Source: Lysobacteraceae bacterium
Lineage (GTDB): Bacteria > Pseudomonadota > Gammaproteobacteria > DSM-19610
Assembly: GCA_020201295.1 (NCBI GenBank)
Contig: JAIVHA010000059.1
Span: 1-10,586 of the forward strand
Reading direction: 5' to 3'
DNA: 10,586 nucleotides
Shown: one piece after another, positions 5,580 through 10,586 of the stretch
How the letters are laid out: the number at the start of each line of letters is the position of its first letter
How positions within the stretch are numbered: position 1 is the stretch's first letter
Program-made: the position numbers and the translations under genes
The notes under the pieces: generated by a model
The model's input: only the letters and a program-made list of their open reading frames with translations
Told to the model about the DNA's origin: nothing
Databases searched by the model: none

Positions 5580-6980
5580 ATGAGCACTTTCGCACGCAAA
5601 CTGGCCGCAGCCGCCGTTTCCGCGGTACTGGTGGCCCCGGCCGCCCATGCCACCAACGGGTACTTCGCAATTGGCTACGGAGCCAAATCAATGGGAATGG
5701 GCGGTGTTGGGGTGGCATTTTCGCAGGATTCTCTCGCGGCCGCATCCAATCCCGCAGGCATGACCATGGTGGGCAATCGAGCTGACCTGGGTTTGCGTCT
5801 CTTCAACCCGAACCGAAATTCCACCCTTGACGTTGCCGGGCTGGGTGCTGGTGGGCCAACTGCCAAAGCGGATAGTGGCGCCACCCTGTTTGCTATCCCA
5901 AACGCGGGCTTTGTCATGCAAGCGGCCAATATGACCATGGGGCTCAGCCTCTATGGCAACGGTGGCATGAATACCCGATTCAGTCGCAATATCTTCGATG
6001 AAACAGCGGCGAACCTTGGGTACCTCGGCGCGTTTGGTCCTCCGATTCCCGATGGAATCACGGGTACAGGTAGACCTGACACCGGCACGCTTGGCGTCGA
6101 TCTCTCGCAGCTGATCATTTCTCCTTCGATTTCCATGAAGATGAACGAGACCCACTCTTTCGGTGCGGCGCTTCTGATTGGCGTGCAACGGTTCTCGGCC
6201 TACGGCCTTGGCAACTTCCAGTGCTTCACTGCGACTGCAAATTCCACCCCCGATAGTCAGAACTCCTGCGCAACGACCGGTTTCCCCACCGTATACTCTG
6301 ACAAGCTCACCAACCAGGGACATGACTTTGCATATGGCGCCGGCGTGCGCGTGGGTTGGATAGGCCAATTGACAGATTCGGTCTCGGTTGGCGCAACGGC
6401 AGCCTCCAAGATCTACATGACCGAGTTCGACAAATATGAGGAATTGTTTGCTGAAGAGGGCGACTTCGATATTCCTGCGAATTACGCAGTCGGAATTGCT
6501 GTAAAAGTGACGCCGAAAACTACGGTTGCGCTGGATGTGCAGCGAATTCTCTATGAAGGCGTGAACTCGGTTTCCAACGCTGGTCCGGTGCCCTCGGCCG
6601 GTGGCCCCACCCTCGGTGCAGGGTCAGGGCTCCTGGGCGCCAATAATGGCCTTGGTTTTGGTTGGGAAGACATGACGATTTACAAGCTGGGCGTGAATTA
6701 CGAATATAATTCAAAGCTGGCACTCCGCGCTGGGTTTAACTATGGCGATGGACCGATCGAGCCAAGCCAGGTGCTGTTCAACGTAATCGCACCTGGGGTC
6801 GTAGAGAAGCACCTGACTCTTGGATTGACCTACAGCCCGAGCAGTAATTCGGAATGGAACGTCGCCTATATGCATGCCTTCGAGGAGTCGGTTGAAACCG
6901 ATCAGACTGCCTTCAATGTGCCAGGCAAGCTGGAGATGGACCAGAACTCGCTGGACATCAGCTACGCTTTCAAGTTCTAG
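5580..6980 (+). CDS. FadL/OMPP1-family outer-membrane channel
   Basis: FadL-type proteins are 14-stranded outer-membrane barrels that take up hydrophobic compounds such as long-chain fatty acids or aromatic hydrocarbons. The 466-residue product has a Sec signal peptide cut after AHA (residue 24). It then shows the family N-terminus TNGYFAIGYGAKSMGMGGVGVAF with the hatch-domain NPA motif at 57-59 (AAASNPAGM). Alternating amphipathic strands follow, and the protein ends with the C-terminal phenylalanine (YAFKF) needed for insertion by the Bam complex. A loop coded near 6221-6270 has two cysteines that could pair. I chose ATG 5580 because AGAGAGGA lies 8 nt upstream and the signal peptide starts there; an in-frame upstream start at 5520 adds 20 uncharacteristic residues. 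Sampled 60-base blocks are about 43-58% GC, against 68% in a soxB block, so it may have been acquired separately. The substrate is unknown; the sulfur context does not decide it. Confidence 0.9.
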   Translation: MSTFARKLAAAAVSAVLVAPAAHATNGYFAIGYGAKSMGMGGVGVAFSQDSLAAASNPAGMTMVGNRADLGLRLFNPNRNSTLDVAGLGAGGPTAKADSGATLFAIPNAGFVMQAANMTMGLSLYGNGGMNTRFSRNIFDETAANLGYLGAFGPPIPDGITGTGRPDTGTLGVDLSQLIISPSISMKMNETHSFGAALLIGVQRFSAYGLGNFQCFTATANSTPDSQNSCATTGFPTVYSDKLTNQGHDFAYGAGVRVGWIGQLTDSVSVGATAASKIYMTEFDKYEELFAEEGDFDIPANYAVGIAVKVTPKTTVALDVQRILYEGVNSVSNAGPVPSAGGPTLGAGSGLLGANNGLGFGWEDMTIYKLGVNYEYNSKLALRAGFNYGDGPIEPSQVLFNVIAPGVVEKHLTLGLTYSPSSNSEWNVAYMHAFEESVETDQTAFNVPGKLEMDQNSLDISYAFKF

Positions 6981-7012
6981 GGCCAAGCGCTTGACGGGTA
7001 CGGCATTGCACC

Positions 7013-7039
7013 GGGGGCATGGCGACATGCCCCCTTTTT
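7013..7039 (+). terminator. Strong intrinsic terminator after fadL
   Basis: GGGGGCATG (7013-7021) pairs perfectly with CATGCCCCC (7026-7034) around the 4-nt loop GCGA, a GNRA-type tetraloop. Five T follow at 7035-7039. It lies 32 bases past the fadL stop and separates fadL from the next gene. Confidence 0.92.
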
Positions 7040-7127
7040 GTTCACGAAAATGTTTTGTTAGCGCGTCCGGGCGAAATCACATAGGATCGGCGCGTTCAAC
7101 AAAAACATGGGAGGTTAGGGGGTTGTG

Positions 7128-7972
7128 ATGAATCAATACAAATGGATGTCCGGTTTCCTGGTCATGCTGGTCATGCTGTTCACGGCGGCGGCGGCCACGG
7201 CGGCGGACCGTTACCTGCCTTTCATCCTGGCCTACAAGGGCCCGGGTGACTTCGAAGCCAAGATCGCCGAAGTAAAGCAGAGCCTGGAAGGGGCCGGCTT
7301 TACCATCGCCGGTGATTACGTGCCCTATGAGAATGCCCACATCGTGATCTTCACCAGCGATGCCCTGCGCAGGGTGGCGGCCCAGTCCGACATGGGTGGC
7401 TTCGGTGCGGCCATGCGCGTTTCCATCAACAAGGTGGGCGAAGAAGTCCAGGTGGCCTTCGTTAATCCGGAGTATCTGGCGGTTGCCTACCGCATGAAGA
7501 GCGATCTGGCGAACACCCGCACGGCGCTTGAACAGGCCCTGGGCGTGGTCCAGGAATTCGGTTCCAAGGAACTGACCAAGCGCAAGCTGAGTCGTTATCA
7601 CTACACCTTCGGGATGGAATATTTCGACGACGCCTACGTGCTGGCTGAGTATCCCAGTCATCGGGAAGCCCTGGCGGCTGTGGAGCGTAACCTGGAAAGC
7701 AACAGCGCCGGTGTGCGTCCGCTCTATCGCATCGACATTCCCGGCAAGGAAGAAACGTGGTGGACTTCGAGGAACTGAAGCAGAACGCCTACTTGCCCTA
7801 TGAAGTGATGGTCATGGGCAACAAGGTCATCGCCTTGCACATGCGTTTCCGCATGGCGGTACACTTCCCGGGACTGAAGATGATGGGTTCCAACAGCTTC
7901 ATGAAACTGATGTCCAGCCCCGAGGCCATTCGCAAGGCCCTTGCGGAAGCCGTGGGCGGCGACGCCTCCTGA
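7128..7972 (+). pseudogene. Exported protein of unknown function (DUF302-like), frame-broken
   Basis: I do not recognise a defined function. The first frame starts at ATG 7128 (a GTG at 7125 is also possible), with AGGGGG 5 nt upstream. It encodes a signal peptide cut near ATA/AAD, then DRYLPFILAYKGPGDFEAKI and GAGFTIAGDYVPYENAHIVIFTS. VQVAFVNPEYLAVAYRM and YHYTFGMEYFDDAYVLAEYPSH follow. The GF...Y...H/V pattern and the NPxY...AYRM segment resemble DUF302-type periplasmic proteins. After YRIDIPGKEET (about 7755) the frame goes to a short wrong tail and stops at 7778. A second frame from about 7757 continues VVDFEELKQNAYLPYEVMVM, then FRMAVHFPGLKMMGSNSFMKLM, to 7972. It reads as the missing C-terminal domain. 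From memory, relatives carry roughly 20-25 more residues between these two parts. An internal out-of-frame loss at about 7753-7763 is therefore likely. Two overlapping genes is the weaker alternative, since the second part has no ribosome site of its own. Confidence 0.7.
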
Positions 7973-7994
7973 TCCCTGCCTGGCACGCGTAAGG

Positions 7995-8023
7995 AACCCC
8001 CGGTATACCCGGGGGTTTTTTTT
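7995..8023 (+). terminator. Strong intrinsic terminator
   Basis: AACCCCCGG (7995-8003) pairs with CCGGGGGTT (8009-8017) around a 5-nt loop (TATAC), followed by an uninterrupted T tract to 8023. It lies 22 bases past the end of the exported unknown gene and isolates the chemoreceptor genes from it. Confidence 0.93.
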
Positions 8024-8050
8024 GCCCTTTCGCAACCTGGGTCGCGCCAT

Positions 8051-8078
8051 TAAAGCCGCCGGTGGTATCGGCCGCTAG
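8051..8078 (+). promoter_or_regulatory. Possible sigma28 (FliA) promoter of the first chemoreceptor
   Basis: TAAAG at 8051 followed by GCCGCTAG at 8071-8078 resembles the flagellar sigma28 consensus (TAAA, then GCCGATAA). The downstream box matches 6 of 8 and the gap from TAAA is 16 nt against the usual 15. It lies about 95 bases before a chemoreceptor start, the kind of gene sigma28 controls. Motif evidence only. Confidence 0.35.
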
Positions 8079-8173
8079 CCATGCAATTGGAGCGGGTTCT
8101 CGTTTGTCGGGGTGTGGGATCCCCGGTTGGACGGATTCGTCAATGATGGCCGGGGGGCTATGGGAGTGAGCCA

Positions 8174-9117
8174 GTGACAAGGAATGATGGGGTAAAGACC
8201 GCGCTGTTCTGGATGGCGGCGGTCGTGGTGCTGTTCATGGCGCTTCATTTCGGTGGGGCAAGTGCCATGGCCTGGGTGATTGCCGGCGCCTCGCCGTGGG
8301 TCGGGTATGTGCTCTGGAAAGGGCATGCCGAAAGGCGGCTGCGCCGGGCCGGCCTGGCCCGTCTGCTCCAGTTCCAGCAGGGTGATTACAGTCCCCGGGA
8401 CGGGGTCGACAACCTGGAGCCTTTCACGGCGGCCATCGAGAGTCTCGGGGCGGGCCTGCGGCAACGCCAACTGCAACTTGGTGAGATTGCCGCGCAACTG
8501 GACGAACAGGCAGGCGCCTTGGGCCTGTGTATCCAGGAGACCGCCCAGAGTGCCTCCCTCGAGGAACTTTCCACCACGCTGAATGGCGCCATGCAGGAAC
8601 TCGGCCAGACCGTGGGCGAAGTGGCGCGCAGCGCGGCGGCGGCGGCGGAGGCTGCCCGCCAGGCGGACGGCAGTGCCGACGGAGGCAAGCTCACCATGAC
8701 CGAAGCCATCGGCGCCATGGATGCCACCACCGGTGAATTGCGCCGCGCCAAGAGTGCCCTGGAAAGCCCCAGAAATCCACCGAGCAGATTCAGAACATGA
8801 TCGAGCGCCTGCAGGGTGGCACTCGCAAGGTGGCCGGCGTGGTCGACGAGGGTGTGCGGCAGGCCCAGTCCTGCGAGGAATTGATCGAGACCGCGTGCGT
8901 GTCTTTCGCGGAAATTGCCGGTGAGGTGGCCACCATCGACCGCATGGGTGCCGAGATACGCCAGTCGACCCAGCAGCAGGATGAAACGGTGCAGTCCATT
9001 CAGCAGACCGTTGCCCGGGGACTGGCGGCGGGTGACCGGCAGTGCGGCACCGACCGGGCGCTGGAGATCGCGGCGGGCTTGCATAGCCTGGCCACCGGGC
9101 TGAAGGCGCTGGCCTGA
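8174..9117 (+). pseudogene. Methyl-accepting chemotaxis protein lacking its signalling tip, frameshifted
   Basis: Chemoreceptors signal to CheA/CheW through the tip of a long antiparallel coiled coil. The first frame (GTG 8174, GGGAG 7 nt upstream) gives two close membrane segments at about 8-25 and 29-48 with only a few residues between them. There is then a short cytoplasmic linker and the first coiled-coil arm up to ELRRAKSALE (residue 197). The frame then leaves the family and stops at 8800. From about 8764 another frame gives KSTEQIQNMIERLQGGTRKV and the descending arm to 9117. Compared with the intact neighbour at 9250, about 57 residues corresponding to LEQETENIG through RTLASRT are missing. 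These include the whole IRGIAEQTNLLALNAAIEAARAG tip that binds CheA and CheW. The C-terminal end (RALEIAAGLHSLATGLKALA) is also atypical. It should be non-functional as a receptor. An assembly drop-out at about 8760-8772 is an alternative explanation. Confidence 0.82.
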
Positions 9118-9249
9118 ACGGCTACAGAGCGGCAAGGGTTTGACGCTATGCTGACCAGGAGTGTCGGTTTCGCCGCGGTGCGCGGCAGGCTGGAGCAATG
9201 AGGATCGGATGGGGCGCGGGAAGCGGTCACCGAAAACCAATGGTGTGAT

Positions 9250-10428
9250 ATGAAACCGAGTATTTTGAGAAATCTGTTACTGGCCTCCGTCGGCTTTGGT
9301 GTGCTGATGGGCGTTCTGTTTCCCTTCTTCGCCGGCTTCTTCGTCGAGTGGAAGGAGGGCATGTACGGCTGGTTCGTGACCGGTGCCCTGACCGCGGGCG
9401 CCGTCGTCGGACTGGTCAACTACTGGTTGGTCAACGTGATTCTGCTGGGCAAGTTGCGCCGCATTTCCGAAGTGGCCAATGCCATCAGTAACCACGATAT
9501 TTCCCATACCTGCACCATGGTCAGCCATGACCTGATCGGGGAGATCGTCACCAGCTTCAACCAGATGGCGGAGAACCTGCGTAGCATGATGGGCGAGATC
9601 AGCGGGGCGACGACCCAGCTGGCCGCTGCCGCGGAAGAGATGTCCGCGATCACCGACGAGGCCAATCGCGGGGTGCAGAAGCAGCAGGCGGACGTGGAGC
9701 AGGTGGCCATGGCCATGAGCGAGATGACCACCTCGGTGCAGGATGTAGCCCGCAGTGCCGCTGTCGCGGCCGATTCGGCCCGCGATGCCGACAGCGCCGC
9801 CAAGGGTGGCGCACTGGTGGCCACCGAGGCCCTCGGTGGCATCGATTCCCTGGTGGGCGAGGTGGAGAAGGCCGCCAAGGTGATTCAGAAGCTGGAGCAG
9901 GAAACCGAGAATATCGGCATGGTGCTGGACGTGATCCGCGGCATTGCCGAGCAGACCAACCTGCTCGCCCTGAACGCCGCCATCGAGGCGGCACGCGCCG
10001 GCGAACAGGGCCGCGGCTTCGCCGTGGTGGCCGACGAGGTGCGTACCCTCGCCAGCCGCACCCAGAAGTCCACCCAGGAGATCCAGGAAATGATCGAGCG
10101 CCTGCAGCATGGCGCGGTGGATGCGGTGCGGGTCATGGAAGAGGCTCGTTCCAAGGCCCAGAGCAGTTCCGACCAGGTGGAGAAGGCCGCCGAGTCCCTG
10201 GGGCATATCGCCGGTGCCGTATCGGGCATCAATGACATGAACGCCCAGATCGCCAGCGCCGCCGAGGAACAGAGTGCCGTGTCGGCGGAGATCAGCAATT
10301 CCATCGCCAGTATCCGCGAGGTATCGGACCAGGTGGCGGCGGGGGCCCAACAAACCGCCTCGGCCTCCGAGGAGCTGGCGCGCCTGTCGGTCACCCAGCA
10401 GACCCTGATGGCCCGCTTCCGCATGTAG
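9250..10428 (+). CDS. Methyl-accepting chemotaxis protein without periplasmic sensor domain
   Basis: This is a membrane chemoreceptor that controls CheA kinase. The 392 residues have TM1 at about 9-31, a loop of roughly 9 residues (EWKEGMYG) and TM2 at about 41-66. A HAMP-like linker follows (about 67-115, GKLRRISEVANAISNHDISH ... MAENL), then a full MCP signalling domain. The conserved hairpin tip is at 229-268, with EQTNLLALNAAIEAARAGEQ, GRGFAVVADEVRTLA and the flanking arms intact. Because the periplasmic part is almost absent, it probably senses through the membrane, energy state, or another protein rather than a periplasmic ligand. There is no C-terminal CheR-tethering pentapeptide; it ends LMARFRM. 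It lies 132 bases after the broken paralogue. The ribosome site before ATG 9250 is weak. It is intact and related to the upstream gene (for example the shared MIERLQ segment), suggesting tandem duplication. Confidence 0.93.
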   Translation: MKPSILRNLLLASVGFGVLMGVLFPFFAGFFVEWKEGMYGWFVTGALTAGAVVGLVNYWLVNVILLGKLRRISEVANAISNHDISHTCTMVSHDLIGEIVTSFNQMAENLRSMMGEISGATTQLAAAAEEMSAITDEANRGVQKQQADVEQVAMAMSEMTTSVQDVARSAAVAADSARDADSAAKGGALVATEALGGIDSLVGEVEKAAKVIQKLEQETENIGMVLDVIRGIAEQTNLLALNAAIEAARAGEQGRGFAVVADEVRTLASRTQKSTQEIQEMIERLQHGAVDAVRVMEEARSKAQSSSDQVEKAAESLGHIAGAVSGINDMNAQIASAAEEQSAVSAEISNSIASIREVSDQVAAGAQQTASASEELARLSVTQQTLMARFRM

Positions 10429-10430
10429 AT

Positions 10431-10446
10431 TTCCCTTCGCAGGGAA
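10431..10446. repeat. Small hairpin right after the chemoreceptor stop
   Basis: TTCCCT (10431-10436) pairs with AGGGAA (10441-10446) around TCGC. It directly precedes the long hairpin at 10448 and may be part of the same 3' structure. Confidence 0.5.
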
Positions 10447-10447
10447 T

Positions 10448-10495
10448 GGAAAGCCGAAACCCGCCTTCGTGGCGGGTTTCGGCTTTCCGGGTTTT
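10448..10495 (+). terminator. 18-bp perfect hairpin, likely terminator
   Basis: GGAAAGCCGAAACCCGCC (10448-10465) pairs perfectly with positions 10471-10488 around TTCGT. GGG then TTTT follows to 10495. It lies 20 bases past the chemoreceptor stop. The T-run is short and offset by three G, but the stem is unusually long and stable. The symmetric arms carry GGAAA/TTTCC ends, so it may act in both directions. Confidence 0.8.
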
Positions 10496-10526
10496 GTATC
10501 AAGCAGGGAGTGAGTTCCATCCCCCA

Positions 10527-10586
10527 GCGGGACGCCGTGAATACGTCCCTGTAGGCTTGACGGCCGCCTGCTGCGCAGGTCCAGGG
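10527..10586. repeat. Probable dispersed intergenic repeat, cut by window edge
   Basis: The end of the window contains GGGACG (10529-10534) and CGTCCC (10544-10549) as inverted arms around CCGTGAATA. Then come GTAGGC and a second hairpin, CCTGC (10567-10571) with GCAGG (10575-10579). The string GGGACGCCGTGAATAC...TCC.TGTAGGC is one I recall as a recurrent intergenic element in halophilic and other gammaproteobacteria. Only one, incomplete copy is visible here, so the identification rests on memory. Confidence 0.45.

Noticed and set aside
7055..7087. Promoter for the exported unknown protein (TTGTTA and TAGGAT)
   Set aside because: The spacer is 21 nt and the boxes are poor, so the call is not supported.
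7158..7175. Tandem 9-base repeat CTGGTCATG
   Set aside because: It encodes hydrophobic LVMLVM residues of a signal peptide and needs no other explanation.
7757..7972. Separate small gene of 71 codons
   Set aside because: It has no ribosome site of its own and its sequence continues the protein family of the preceding frame, so it is treated as the displaced C-terminal part.
8631..8650. GGC-type trinucleotide run
   Set aside because: It codes for an alanine run in the coiled coil of the chemoreceptor and is ordinary in GC-rich genomes.
9277..10353. Long minus-strand reading frame of 358 codons
   Set aside because: It lies opposite the intact chemoreceptor and has no recognisable domain or ribosome site.
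1..10586. CRISPR arrays, tRNA or rRNA genes, insertion sequences, prophage or toxin-antitoxin genes
   Set aside because: No regularly spaced repeats, transposase-like frames, cloverleaf patterns or phage proteins were seen on either strand.

Overview
The window looks like chromosomal DNA from a sulfur-oxidising proteobacterium, most likely a gammaproteobacterium of the Thioalkalivibrio/Thiohalobacter kind. That placement is inferred from the gene set (soxX-soxY-soxZ, soxB, tusA, a BepA-type M48 peptidase, FadL), from the GC-rich coding sequence, and from similarity recalled from memory. No search was run. The recognisable pathway is periplasmic thiosulfate oxidation by the Sox system. SoxX is half of the SoxXA cytochrome that loads thiosulfate onto SoxYZ. 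SoxY and SoxZ are the carrier. SoxB hydrolyses the terminal sulfone off as sulfate. A cytosolic TusA sulfur carrier, with a rhodanese remnant in front of it, would handle sulfur inside the cell.

Layout: 1-1240 is a minus-strand operon soxX-soxY-soxZ, with soxZ running off the left edge. A good sigma70-type promoter at 1380-1408 serves it through a leader of about 130 nt. Positions 1573-2800 (minus) hold a BepA-like M48 metallopeptidase gene broken by an internal loss and frameshift. Positions 2928-5342 (plus) hold a promoter with an AT-rich palindrome, a truncated rhodanese gene, tusA and soxB. Positions 5580-6980 (plus) hold a FadL-family outer-membrane porin of clearly lower GC, closed by a strong terminator. 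Positions 7128-7972 (plus) hold an exported protein of unknown function, also frame-broken, followed by another strong terminator. Positions 8174-10428 (plus) hold two chemoreceptor genes in tandem. The first has lost the signalling tip and is frameshifted; the second is intact and ends in a long perfect hairpin. The last ~60 bases resemble the start of a dispersed intergenic repeat.

The most unusual feature is that four genes (M48 peptidase, rhodanese, the exported unknown protein and the first chemoreceptor) each appear to have lost an internal or 3' block, while the sox genes, tusA, fadL and the second chemoreceptor are intact. Either this strain is losing accessory genes by small deletions, or the assembly has dropped short segments. 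The sequence alone cannot decide. No new defence, mobile or biosynthetic system was seen.
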